NCBI GenBank assembly: GCA_012735455.1
Contig: JAAYHG010000252.1
Coordinates: 1 to 8,346 of the forward strand
DNA from: Bacillota bacterium
GTDB lineage: Bacteria; Bacillota; DTU030; DUMP01
Direction: 5' to 3'
DNA length: 8,346 bases
Position 1 is the first letter of the stretch, and the number at the start of each line of letters is the position of its first letter. The notes under the pieces were generated by a model. That model was given only the letters and a program-made list of their open reading frames with translations, was not told the DNA's origin and ran no database searches. The translations under genes and the position numbers were made by a program. Positions 1 to 6,651 of the stretch are shown piece after piece.

Positions 1-801
1 GCCCGGGATCGTTCCGCTCAAACAGTAGCCAAAGAGATCGCCGCCGGTCGAGGTGCTTACCTGCACCTGAACAAATTGCCTGCAACAGCTTGGGAAAGTG
101 GCATCGTGGCCGACCTGGAGCGAATGGCGAGAGGCAAGATTGACCTAAAGCGCGATCCAGTGGCGGTAGCTCCTACACAGCATTTCTGTTGTGGCGGCAT
201 TGTCATCGGCACCAACGGTGAAACCGAAGTAGCCGGGCTTTTCGCGTGTGGTGAGGTCGCCGCAGGGGTTCACGGTGCCAACCGGGTTGGTGGCAATGCA
301 CTAACAGAACTAGTGGTGTTCGGTACCCGAGCCGGAAAAACAGCAGCGGCCTACGCAGCACAGGCCCCAGCCCCGTCAACTGCCTCTACCCGAGCCGGAA
401 GCAGCAGCACCCGCCTGGAAAAATGGCAGCAGGGCCGAGGCATGAATCCCAAAGAGTTTAAGAGCCGCCTCCAGGCCCTTGCCAGCCAGCACCTGGGCGT
501 ACTGCGCTCGGCAGCCGGCCTGAACCAGGCTCTGGAAGAACTAGAAGCCTTAAGAAGCGAACTTGCAAACCTCAGCGCCCCAACCCTGCGCGAGCTGCAG
601 GACGCCGTGGAAGCCGAAAACCTTTACCTCATTGCCCTCATGGTGGCCCGGGCTGCTCTTTTCCGCGAGGAAAGCCGCGGCGTCCACTACCGTGAGGACT
701 TTCCCGCCGAAGATGACCAAAACTGGCGCTGCAACATCTACATCTGTCGTGGTACAGATGGTACACCAGAGCTGATAAAAAGGCCCCTAACCGCCCAATA
801 A
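1..801 (+). CDS. Fumarate reductase/succinate dehydrogenase-type flavoprotein, 3' part only
   Basis: The frame is open from base 1, so the start and the N-terminal FAD-binding part lie outside the window; 266 residues are visible. The first residues (ARD) align with the catalytic-Arg segment of FrdA (GPRD in E. coli). H61 in HFCCGG fits the substrate-binding His, followed by the FAD-contact segment GLFACGE and GVHGANRVGGN, whose R95 matches the second substrate Arg of this family. An Ala/Ser/Thr/Pro-rich linker (about 115-135) leads to a helical C-terminal domain ending in a REESRGVHYREDFP motif (222-235) and W242, typical of the Succ_DH_flav_C domain. The family moves electrons between FAD and C4 dicarboxylates (fumarate/succinate). 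L-aspartate oxidase (NadB) is related and also has Cys before GG, but the ELVVFG and ESRG motifs favour the Frd/Sdh group. No iron-sulfur or membrane subunit gene follows on this strand, so the electron donor is unknown. Confidence 0.88.
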   Translation, partial: ARDRSAQTVAKEIAAGRGAYLHLNKLPATAWESGIVADLERMARGKIDLKRDPVAVAPTQHFCCGGIVIGTNGETEVAGLFACGEVAAGVHGANRVGGNALTELVVFGTRAGKTAAAYAAQAPAPSTASTRAGSSSTRLEKWQQGRGMNPKEFKSRLQALASQHLGVLRSAAGLNQALEELEALRSELANLSAPTLRELQDAVEAENLYLIALMVARAALFREESRGVHYREDFPAEDDQNWRCNIYICRGTDGTPELIKRPLTAQ

Positions 802-810
802 GATATCCCA

Positions 811-1041
811 CTACCAGAAGGAAGGGGGAATTGAGGGGAAACTCAGTCGGTTAGCCACGACCCTTTCTTCGCTTGCCCTGTAGCTGATGGCAAGGCGCGG
901 ACAACGTTCCAGGCACGCCAGGCACAGGAGACAGGAGCCGGAATCAATGGTCGCGGCTTCTTTTTTACCCTGCAGGCTGATGGCCTCGGCTGGATAGACG
1001 CGGGTACACAGATCATCCGCCAGGACTTTTTCCCTTACCAA
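811..1041 (-). CDS. Ferredoxin-like 4Fe-4S fragment, possibly a decayed gene
   Basis: A 76-residue frame contains one intact 4Fe-4S motif, C37-x2-C40-x2-C43-x3-C47-P, followed by RLAISYR, as in the second half of dicluster ferredoxin domains. The first half should hold a matching motif before AEAIS. There only C12 remains, and Tyr16 stands where the Cys before Pro is expected, so cluster 1 cannot form in the usual way. The only start is TTG at 1041, two codons after an in-frame TAG and with only a weak GTAGGG-like ribosome site. The other frames upstream show no missing CxxCxxC, so a single frameshift does not restore it. The gene lies 80 bp downstream of the Fe-S aldo/keto reductase on the same strand, and its stop is 9 bp from the stop of the convergent flavoprotein gene. 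It could be a small single-cluster protein or the remnant of a longer ferredoxin or DUF362-type C-terminus. The motif is clear; whether it is expressed is not. Confidence 0.45.
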   Translation of the reverse strand: MVREKVLADDLCTRVYPAEAISLQGKKEAATIDSGSCLLCLACLERCPRLAISYRASEERVVANRLSFPSIPPSFW

Positions 1042-1091
1042 GCCCTACGCCTAAGACCGGCGGCAAGACAGTTACTGGGTAATAGCAATGG

Positions 1092-1114
1092 GGCTCCACT
1101 TTCTAGGTGGAGCC
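1092..1114 (-). terminator. Hairpin just after the aldo/keto reductase gene
   Basis: A perfect 8-bp inverted repeat (GGCTCCAC / GTGGAGCC) encloses a 7-nt loop, 7 bp past the stop codon of the aldo/keto reductase. On the minus strand it is followed by CCATTGCTATT rather than a clean T-tract. It may therefore be a weak terminator or a 3' stabilising stem that lets some transcription continue into the ferredoxin-like ORF. Confidence 0.4.
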
Positions 1115-1121
1115 GCTGGCG

Positions 1122-2147
1122 TTATGCCTGTGGCCTGGTCGCACCGAAGTGGGAGACAGCTTCTTTCAAGAGATCGCGAACAGGAAGGTTGTAAGGGCAG
1201 CGGCGCTCGCACTCGCCGCACTCAACGCAGGCATCGGCCTGAACGTTTAAGGCCCAGTATCGTTCTGCAGCCCACTCCTTGAGCCCGTAGCGACTCCAAT
1301 AGCCGTCAAAGGTGAAGATTGTAGGGATAGCTATACCTTGGGGACAAGGCTGGCAGTACTCACAGCGCCGACAAAAGCGGTTACCCAGCCTTGCAATCTC
1401 TGTTTGCAGTTCATTGCGCTCCTCGTCCGTAAGGGGCACGAACTTCTCTGCCAAGGCTGTGTTCTCCTCTATCTGGGCTACTGAGTCCATGCCAGGGATG
1501 ATGGTGGAAACAGGGAAATCCAGAAGAAAGCGCAGCGCCAGGTGGGCAGGCCGCAGGGCACCACCGGCCAGGGGTTTCATTACAATGACCCCTAAGTCAT
1601 GTTTCTCGGCCAGAGGCAGCAGGCGCTCGGCTCCCTCCAACTCCGCCGCGTTGAAGGGGAACTGGATGGTTTCAAACTCACCGGTCTGTACCGCCTCCAC
1701 CAGCACTTCCATGATGTGTCCGGTGATGCCTACATGCCGTACTTTCCCTTCCAACTGCGCGGCACGCAGAGCCGCCAAGGCGCCATCAGGAGCAAGAACG
1801 CGTTTTAGCTCTTCTTTGGTGCGCACATTGTGCAGCTGATAGAGGTCAACATAATCCCGTTTAAAGTTGTGTAAGCTGGCATCAATATCACGTGCCATCT
1901 CATCGCGCCCACGGGCCATGGACTTGGTGGCAACGTAAATGTCATCACGTTGCAAGCCCAGCGCCAGACCAAACTTTTCTTCGCTATCAGTATAGCCCCG
2001 CGCCGAATCAAAAAAGTTTATTCCAGCGGCGATGGCAGCACTTACTACAGCCTTGGCATCCTCCCTGCCTACCCGTTGAATTGGTATTCCCCCCATCCCT
2101 ATTAGGGAAACCTTAAGCCCTGTACGACCCAGGCGCCTTTTTTCCAT
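1122..2147 (-). CDS. Aldo/keto reductase with two C-terminal 4Fe-4S motifs
   Basis: The 341-residue protein has an N-terminal aldo/keto reductase barrel and a C-terminal ferredoxin-like tail. The barrel opens with LGRTGLKVS and shows the four catalytic residues of the superfamily: D47 and Y52 (DSARGYTDSE), K75 (VATKS) and H106 (LYQLHN). The tail carries C259-x2-C262-x2-C265-x2-C268-P and C307-x2-C310-x2-C313-x3-C317-P followed by YNLPVRDLL, the usual arrangement in Fe-S aldo/keto reductases of anaerobes. A cytoplasmic redox role, with electrons passing between NAD(P)H or ferredoxin and a small carbonyl substrate, is the family expectation; the substrate cannot be read from sequence. The frame extends five codons upstream to a GTG at 2162, but that GTG lies on the GGAGGG ribosome site, so ATG at 2147 is the likely start. 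It is divergent from the YbjN gene and has its own promoter candidate. Confidence 0.93.
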   Translation of the reverse strand: MEKRRLGRTGLKVSLIGMGGIPIQRVGREDAKAVVSAAIAAGINFFDSARGYTDSEEKFGLALGLQRDDIYVATKSMARGRDEMARDIDASLHNFKRDYVDLYQLHNVRTKEELKRVLAPDGALAALRAAQLEGKVRHVGITGHIMEVLVEAVQTGEFETIQFPFNAAELEGAERLLPLAEKHDLGVIVMKPLAGGALRPAHLALRFLLDFPVSTIIPGMDSVAQIEENTALAEKFVPLTDEERNELQTEIARLGNRFCRRCEYCQPCPQGIAIPTIFTFDGYWSRYGLKEWAAERYWALNVQADACVECGECERRCPYNLPVRDLLKEAVSHFGATRPQA

Positions 2148-2154
2148 CAGCGAA

Positions 2155-2160
2155 CCCTCC
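2155..2160 (-). promoter_or_regulatory. Ribosome binding site that fixes the aldo/keto reductase start
   Basis: GGAGGG on the minus strand sits 7 nt before ATG 2147. It overlaps the upstream in-frame GTG at 2162, which has no ribosome site of its own and is therefore an unlikely start. Confidence 0.75.
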
Positions 2161-2179
2161 ACTGTCTAGCTTTGTCTTT

Positions 2180-2208
2180 ATTATGCGTTCTGCTGCAACT
2201 CTCGGCAA
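2180..2208 (-). promoter_or_regulatory. Candidate sigma-A promoter for the aldo/keto reductase gene
   Basis: On the minus strand, TTGCCG (2208-2203, 4 of 6 to TTGACA) is separated by exactly 17 nt from CATAAT (2185-2180, 5 of 6 to TATAAT). Transcription would start near 2173 and give a leader of about 26 nt that includes the GGAGGG site. Found by eye, with no experimental support. Confidence 0.5.
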
Positions 2209-2238
2209 GAAACACTGAAAAGCCGTTAGACCGAATGC

Positions 2239-2267
2239 TTGTTCTTATTTATGCCAGAGGTTATATC
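2239..2267 (+). promoter_or_regulatory. Candidate promoter for the YbjN-family gene
   Basis: TTGTTC (2239-2244) and TATATC (2262-2267) are separated by 17 nt, a modest match to sigma-A elements. It would give a leader of about 90 nt. A second possible -10, TAAAAT at 2297-2302, matches better but has no good -35 at the right distance. The region 2163-2362 otherwise holds only the divergent promoter and a short palindrome. Confidence 0.35.
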
Positions 2268-2328
2268 TTGCAGGAACGTGACTAAGATATGGCGAATAAA
2301 ATATCCAACAGCCGAAAAGAAATCGTAC

Positions 2329-2340
2329 CTTTCATGAAAG
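2329..2340. other. 12-bp perfect palindrome ahead of the YbjN ribosome site
   Basis: CTTTCATGAAAG reads the same on both strands and ends 7 bp before the AAGGAGG ribosome site (2348-2354) of the next gene. It lies downstream of both promoter candidates, so it could be an operator or a small transcript hairpin. A palindrome of this length can also arise by chance, and no regulator gene is nearby. Confidence 0.25.
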
Positions 2341-2362
2341 CCCCCAAAAGGAGGTTCTGTAA

Positions 2363-2815
2363 ATGTCCCCGATCCTGGATACCGTCATCGAGTTCTTCAC
2401 CGAAGACGATTGGAAGTTTTCCCGGTTAGAAGGTAAACCGGTTATTACCCTGCCCTGCAGCGGTCGCAACGGCAACTGGCACTGCTTCGCTGAAGCACGC
2501 GAGGAACAAGAACAGTTTATTTTTTACTCTGTATGCCCAGTAAAGGTTCCCGAGTCAAAGCGTAGTGCCGTCGCCGAGTACATCACCCGCGCCAACTACG
2601 GTATGGTGATAGGCAATTTTGAGCTCGACTTTAACGATGGTGAGGTCCGCTACAAGACCTCAATAGATGTTGAGGGAGATGCCTTGAGTCCCGCTCTGGT
2701 GAAAAACATGGTTTACATCAACTTGAGTACCCTGGATCGTTACCTACCTGGCATTATGGGCATCATCTACGCAGGTCTTACACCGCTACAAGCCATTTCC
2801 CAGGTTGAAGGCTAG
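2363..2815 (+). CDS. YbjN domain-containing protein
   Basis: The 150-residue soluble protein has no signal peptide, no membrane segment and no catalytic motif that I can identify. Its overall pattern fits the YbjN family, which has a fold like type III secretion chaperones. The N-terminal helix is LDTVIEFFTEDDWKFSRLEG. A beta-rich half follows, with NWHCFAEAREEQEQFIFYS, the segment VPESKRSAVAEYITRANYGM, and the strand pair FELDFNDGEVRYKTSID. A C-terminal helical end (LVKNMVYINLSTLDRYLPGI) finishes the fold. Proteins of this family are thought to act as binding or regulatory partners, and their biochemical role is poorly defined. ATG 2363 is preceded by AAGGAGG at 8 nt, which supports the start. 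The gene is monocistronic: it is divergent from the aldo/keto reductase and ends before a strong terminator, so the neighbours say little about its role. Confidence 0.8.
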   Translation: MSPILDTVIEFFTEDDWKFSRLEGKPVITLPCSGRNGNWHCFAEAREEQEQFIFYSVCPVKVPESKRSAVAEYITRANYGMVIGNFELDFNDGEVRYKTSIDVEGDALSPALVKNMVYINLSTLDRYLPGIMGIIYAGLTPLQAISQVEG

Positions 2816-2892
2816 CTTACAGCCCTACGCGGACACCGGTCAGCACCATTTTTGTACCATCATCTTCGCGGATTGGTAAAGGTATAGCCAGC

Positions 2893-2926
2893 AAAAACCA
2901 ACCCTGCCACAGCAGGGTTGGTTTTT
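2893..2926. terminator. Bidirectional rho-independent terminator
   Basis: A perfect 15-bp inverted repeat (2893-2907 with 2912-2926) encloses a 4-nt loop. The core is ACCAACCCTGC, and the stem ends in A/T runs that give a T-tract on either strand (TTTTTT at 2922-2927 on the + strand, and its counterpart on the minus strand). It lies 77 bp past the YbjN stop and 30 bp past the folD stop, so it should end transcription arriving from both sides. Confidence 0.93.
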
Positions 2927-2956
2927 TGATTGCAACGATGGGGTCTATAATTTAGG

Positions 2957-3823
2957 CTAACATTTTTGGGCATCCTTCACCTGTGCTCCCCGGGCCAACT
3001 CCAGGGTATTAACCAGTAGCATCGCAATAGTCAACGGCCCTACCCCACCCGGCACCGGGGTCAGGTACGAAGCTACTTCATGCACACCCTCGTAGTCCAC
3101 ATCGCCCACTAGTCCCTCAGGCAAGCGGTTGATGCCAACATCCACCACCACAGCTTCAGGTTTTACCATGTCCGCCGTAATAAAGCGCGGCCGACCAACT
3201 GCTACTACCAGAATGTCTGCCATACGTGTAACCGCGGCTATATCCACCGTCTTGCTGTGGCACACCGTAACAGTGGCGTCCCGTGCCAAGAGGAGCTGGG
3301 CCACCGGCCTGCCCACAATGCCGCTGCGACCCACCACCACGGCTCGCTTACCAGCGATCTCTATACCGTAACGATCTAAGAGGTGAATTATGCCTTTCGG
3401 AGTGCAGGGCTCGGGAGCTTCAAGGCCCGAACTCAGGTACCCTATGTTTAAGGGGTGAAAACCGTCCACATCCTTCGTCGGGTCGATGGCGGTGATGACT
3501 CTTAACGGATCAAGATGCTCCGGCAGTGGCAACTGTACCAGGATACCGTGTACTTTCGGATCAAAGTTCAGGCGCCGTACCAAGGTGAGGAGTTCTTCTT
3601 CACTGACATCTGCTGGCAGTGAATACGAAAACGATGCGATGCCAACCGCAGCACAGGCCTTTTCCTTTTGGCGCACATAAATCTGCGAGGCCGGGTCATG
3701 TCCCACCAATACCACTGCCAGTCCGGGAACAACTCCTTTTTCTTTCAGCCGCTCAACCCCAGCCTTTACAGCTTCCCTTACCTCGGCCGCAACCAGCTTG
3801 CCATCTAGAATCGCTGCCGCCAC
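2957..3823 (-). CDS. folD: Bifunctional methylenetetrahydrofolate dehydrogenase/methenyltetrahydrofolate cyclohydrolase
   Basis: FolD oxidises 5,10-methylene-THF to methenyl-THF with NAD(P)+ and hydrolyses that to 10-formyl-THF; both steps are reversible. The 288 residues match the usual length. Visible active-site residues are Y49 and K53 in [10 protein letters not shown]97 in GILVQLPLP and D120 in [13 protein letters not shown], each one position off the E. coli numbering (Y50, K54, Q98, D121). The nucleotide-binding domain has PCTPKGI (139-145), [10 protein letters not shown] (164-173) and the C-terminal [15 protein letters not shown]. The start is GTG 3823, with GGAGG 7 nt upstream; a nearby ATG is out of frame. 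It begins 23 bp after the fhs stop and is the last gene before the terminator, so it is almost certainly cotranscribed with fhs. Together they connect formate to methylene-THF, with FolD supplying the cyclohydrolase since no separate fchA is in the window. Confidence 0.97.
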   Translation of the reverse strand: MAAAILDGKLVAAEVREAVKAGVERLKEKGVVPGLAVVLVGHDPASQIYVRQKEKACAAVGIASFSYSLPADVSEEELLTLVRRLNFDPKVHGILVQLPLPEHLDPLRVITAIDPTKDVDGFHPLNIGYLSSGLEAPEPCTPKGIIHLLDRYGIEIAGKRAVVVGRSGIVGRPVAQLLLARDATVTVCHSKTVDIAAVTRMADILVVAVGRPRFITADMVKPEAVVVDVGINRLPEGLVGDVDYEGVHEVASYLTPVPGGVGPLTIAMLLVNTLELARGAQVKDAQKC

Positions 3824-3846
3824 ATCTATTCCTCCAGCCTTTCGTG

Positions 3847-5514
3847 TTAAAACAGGCCCTTAATATGACCCTTTTCATCTATATCCATATCCAACGCCGC
3901 CGGATGCTTGGGCAGCCCAGGCATAGTCATGATCTGTCCTGTTATGGGTACCAGGAACCCTGCCCCGGCGGACAGCCGGACCTGGCGTACGGTGAGGGTA
4001 AAACCGGAAGGACGCCCCAACAAAGCGGGGTTATCTGAAAGACTGTACTGAGTCTTGGCCATGCACACCAGGAGATGATCCAGGCCGAGGGAGTGAATGG
4101 CTTCCAGATCGCGCTCTGCTTCGGCTGTATACTCCACGCGTGCGGCTCCGTAAATCTTGTGCGCTATGGCCGCAATCTTCTCCTTGGGTGATTGGTTCTC
4201 TTGATAAACAAAACTAAGCTTGGCCGTCTGCTTGGCGGCCTGAATCACCTTCTCTGCCAGTTCCAAACCTCCTGCGCCGCCCCGCTCCCATACCTCCGAG
4301 AGGGCAAAAGGCACACCAAGGCCTGCACATAACTTAGCTGTCAGGTCTAGTTCTTGCTCCGTATCTGTGGGGAAACGGTTGATGGCCACTACTGTAGGTA
4401 CACCAAAAGAGCGGACATTCTCCACCTGTTTCTCCAAGTTGGCGAAACCTGCCTCCAAGGCAGCTAGGTTCTCCCGGCCCAGCTCTGCCTTGGACACCCC
4501 ACCGTGCAGCTTAAGGGCCCGCACCGTTGCCACAATCACCACAGCCCGTGGTTTGAGACCAGCCACCCGGCATTTTATGTCAAAGAACTTCTCTGCTCCC
4601 AAGTCCGCGCCGAAACCCGCCTCCGTTACCAAATAGTCGGCAAGCTTAAGGCCCAGCCGGGTAGCCATGATACTGTTACAACCGTGGGCAATATTGGCAA
4701 AAGGACCGCCGTGGACAAAAGCAGGGACGTGTTCCAAGGTTTGTACCAGGTTGGGCTTTAAGGCATCCTTAAGGAGCAGCGCCATGGCACCGGCAGCTTT
4801 CAGGTCTCCAGCCGTCACAACCTGCCCTGTGTAAGTATAGCCTACCACAATTCGAGCTAGGCGCTCTTTAAGCTCGGTTAGGCTGCCGGACAAGCAGAGA
4901 ATAGCCATCACCTCGGAAGCCACGGAAATATCGAACCCATCTTCCCGCGGTACTCCTTGGCTCTTGCCCCCCAACCCGACCACAATGTGGCGCAGGGCGC
5001 GGTCATTCATGTCAAGAACCCGCTTCCAAGTAATACGCCGCGGGTCCAAGCCTAAGACATTCCCCTGCTGCAGGTGATTATCCACCAGGGCAGCCAGGAG
5101 GTTATGGGCCGTGGTCACAGCATGAATGTCACCAGTAAAATGGAGATTGATATCCTCCATGGGAACCACCTGGCTATAGCCGCCGCCAGCGGCTCCACCC
5201 TTGACCCCAAAGCTTGGGCCTAGGGACGGTTCCCGTAGCGCAATGGCCACTTTTTTCCCCAAACGGGCCAAGGCCTGTCCCAGACCTACCGTAATGGTGG
5301 TTTTTCCCTCACCGGCTGGCGTGGGATTAATAGCTGTAACCAAGATAAGCCTGCCATCGGGCTGGTCTTTCACGCGTTCCCATGCTGCCGGGGTCACCTT
5401 GGCCTTATAGTGGCCATAAGGTTCCAGTTCGTGCTCTTCTAGTCCCAAGGTAGCAGCCACAGCAGTAATGGGTTTTAATTGAGCGCTCTGAGCAATGTCA
5501 ATGTCGCTATGCAT
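3847..5514 (-). CDS. fhs: Formate-tetrahydrofolate ligase (10-formyl-THF synthetase)
   Basis: Fhs joins formate to tetrahydrofolate with ATP to make 10-formyl-THF in the cytoplasm. The 555 residues fit the bacterial family. It shows the ATP-binding loop TPAGEGKT (65-72), then [10 protein letters not shown] (94-103), [17 protein letters not shown] (105-121) and NLHFTGD (123-129). Further on are [35 protein letters not shown] and the C-terminal [15 protein letters not shown], all typical. The frame extends to an ATG at 5535, but that has no ribosome site. AGGGG at 5526-5522 lies 7 nt before ATG 5514, which is chosen. It begins 36 bp after the dctP-type gene and runs into folD. Placement after purH/purD suggests supply of 10-formyl-THF for purine rings; in an acetogen it is also the ATP-using step of the Wood-Ljungdahl methyl branch. 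The sequence shows no defect. Confidence 0.98.
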   Translation of the reverse strand: MHSDIDIAQSAQLKPITAVAATLGLEEHELEPYGHYKAKVTPAAWERVKDQPDGRLILVTAINPTPAGEGKTTITVGLGQALARLGKKVAIALREPSLGPSFGVKGGAAGGGYSQVVPMEDINLHFTGDIHAVTTAHNLLAALVDNHLQQGNVLGLDPRRITWKRVLDMNDRALRHIVVGLGGKSQGVPREDGFDISVASEVMAILCLSGSLTELKERLARIVVGYTYTGQVVTAGDLKAAGAMALLLKDALKPNLVQTLEHVPAFVHGGPFANIAHGCNSIMATRLGLKLADYLVTEAGFGADLGAEKFFDIKCRVAGLKPRAVVIVATVRALKLHGGVSKAELGRENLAALEAGFANLEKQVENVRSFGVPTVVAINRFPTDTEQELDLTAKLCAGLGVPFALSEVWERGGAGGLELAEKVIQAAKQTAKLSFVYQENQSPKEKIAAIAHKIYGAARVEYTAEAERDLEAIHSLGLDHLLVCMAKTQYSLSDNPALLGRPSGFTLTVRQVRLSAGAGFLVPITGQIMTMPGLPKHPAALDMDIDEKGHIKGLF

Positions 5515-5521
5515 GTAAACA

Positions 5522-5526
5522 CCCCT
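5522..5526 (-). promoter_or_regulatory. Ribosome binding site that fixes the fhs start
   Basis: AGGGG on the minus strand is 7 nt before ATG 5514. The upstream in-frame ATGs at 5535 and 5529 lack any purine-rich site, and the second is only 2 nt from this one. Confidence 0.65.
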
Positions 5527-5550
5527 CATCGGCATGTGTTATCGGACTGT

Positions 5551-6570
5551 CTATTCCATTTGAAGGACCTCTAGGATTAAGTCTGAACCAAACCGCTGCG
5601 CGAATCTCTCGTAGACCGCCTGCATGGCCACTCGGAAGGTTGCCGGGGCTGGTTCAGTTACCTGTACACCGGCAGAAATGAGTCTGCCCAACAGCGCTTC
5701 ATCCTGCTGTTTAATAAGACCGCGCTGGTAGGTAGCAACTTCCTGTGCCGCTTCCCGGAAAACCTGTTGCTCTTCCTGGGTTAACTGGTCGAAGGCGGTC
5801 TTGCTCATAAGGAGCAGCGAAGGCGAGTAGATGTGGCCGGTTAAGGCCAAGTGCTGCTGCACCTCATAGATCCCTTGGTTATGAATGGTGACAATCTGAT
5901 TCTCTTGGCCGTCGATGACCTCTTGTTGCAAAGCGTTAAGAACCTCACTCTCAGCCATGGGGATTGAAACCGCACCTAAAGCCTGAAAGGCTTCTTGATG
6001 AGCAGGTTTCTCCAGGGTACGTATCCTCAGGCCCTCAATATCGGCAGGCTCGTTTACAGGCCGTTTGGAGTTGGTTAGATGATAAAAACCATCTTCCCAA
6101 AAAGCCAAAGCCTTTATGTGCTTGGTTTCAAACCTTTGCAGAAAGCCCTGTCCTATGTGGCCATCTAATACTTTGTAAGCGTGTTCGCGATCGCGGAAGA
6201 GAAAGGGTAGATCAAGTACCGTCAACTCCGGCACAAGGGGAGCAGCAGAATCAAGGGGGGAAACCATAAGGTCAACAGTATTGATCTGGAGGCCCGGGAT
6301 CAGGTCCTTCTCGCTACCTAGTCGGCCGTTGGGATAAATCTCGATCTCTATTTCAGCATTGGTCCTTTGCTTGACCAGTTCGGCAAACTTTTCTAACCCC
6401 AGATGGTAGGGATGGGTCTCTGCCACTGTATGCGCTGCTCTCAGGATCAGGGGGCGGCCCCCACCATCCCGCTGTTCGTCAGTCTGAGCGCCACCACAGC
6501 CGGTCAGAACAAGGGACAAAACCAGTAGGACAAGGAATAACCCAGCTATGAGCGCGCCCTCTCTCCGCAC
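5551..6570 (-). CDS. dctP: TRAP transporter solute-binding lipoprotein (DctP family)
   Basis: The 339-residue protein begins with two Arg, a hydrophobic stretch (6-22) and a lipobox LTGC (22-25), so it should be a lipid-anchored extracytoplasmic receptor with C25 as the modified residue. The mature part follows the DctP pattern. It has LILRAAHTVAETHPYHLGLEKFA near the start, a YPNGRLGSEKDLI segment (79-91), and GLRIRT (180-185), whose R184 fits the Arg that binds the substrate carboxylate. EVLNALQQEVIDGQEN (209-224) is the usual family signature. TRAP receptors bind carboxylates such as C4-dicarboxylates, 2-oxo acids or sugar acids; the ligand cannot be told here. The start is GTG 6570, with AAAGGAGG 7 nt upstream. 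No DctQ or DctM gene is in the window. It lies between purD and fhs with gaps of 81 and 36 bp, so it is probably cotranscribed with folate and purine genes, an unusual setting. Confidence 0.93.
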   Translation of the reverse strand: MRREGALIAGLFLVLLVLSLVLTGCGGAQTDEQRDGGGRPLILRAAHTVAETHPYHLGLEKFAELVKQRTNAEIEIEIYPNGRLGSEKDLIPGLQINTVDLMVSPLDSAAPLVPELTVLDLPFLFRDREHAYKVLDGHIGQGFLQRFETKHIKALAFWEDGFYHLTNSKRPVNEPADIEGLRIRTLEKPAHQEAFQALGAVSIPMAESEVLNALQQEVIDGQENQIVTIHNQGIYEVQQHLALTGHIYSPSLLLMSKTAFDQLTQEEQQVFREAAQEVATYQRGLIKQQDEALLGRLISAGVQVTEPAPATFRVAMQAVYERFAQRFGSDLILEVLQME

Positions 6571-6595
6571 GGGGAGTCCTCCTTTAGGTAGAGAT

Positions 6596-6610
6596 AGAAG
6601 CTATGCTTCT
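6596..6610 (-). other. Small hairpin in the purD-dctP gap
   Basis: A perfect 6-bp inverted repeat (AGAAGC / GCTTCT) with a 3-nt loop lies 26 bp before the dctP start in the 81-bp gap. It has no T-tract. A TTGACG hexamer (6633-6628) upstream resembles a -35 element, but no good -10 follows at 16-18 nt, so an internal promoter is not supported. Confidence 0.25.
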
Positions 6611-6651
6611 TGGCTGTGCTCCTACTGCGTCAAGTATTCGTTTTGGTTAGA

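Noticed and set aside
1312..1839. 175-residue + strand open frame
   Set aside because: It lies fully antisense to the clear aldo/keto reductase gene, has Arg/Ser-rich composition with no motif, and is a shadow frame.
2334..2430. ATG in the palindrome starting a small + strand frame (MKAPKRRFCK...)
   Set aside because: It is out of frame with the YbjN gene, has no ribosome site and overlaps the well supported gene.
2820..2830. AGCCCTACGC occurring at both 1041-1050 and 2821-2830
   Set aside because: A 10-bp match in 8 kb with no extended similarity is expected by chance.
3619..4038. 139-residue + strand open frame across the folD/fhs junction
   Set aside because: It is antisense to both strongly conserved genes and its composition (Pro/Gln/His-rich) has no family resemblance.
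5515..5535. N-terminal extension of Fhs to ATG 5535
   Set aside because: There is no ribosome site before 5535, while AGGGG is well placed for ATG 5514 and gives the usual protein length.
6571..6651. THF riboswitch or internal promoter before dctP/fhs
   Set aside because: The 81-bp gap shows only a 6-bp hairpin and a lone TTGACG, and the 36-bp gap before fhs is too short; I see no conserved riboswitch structure.
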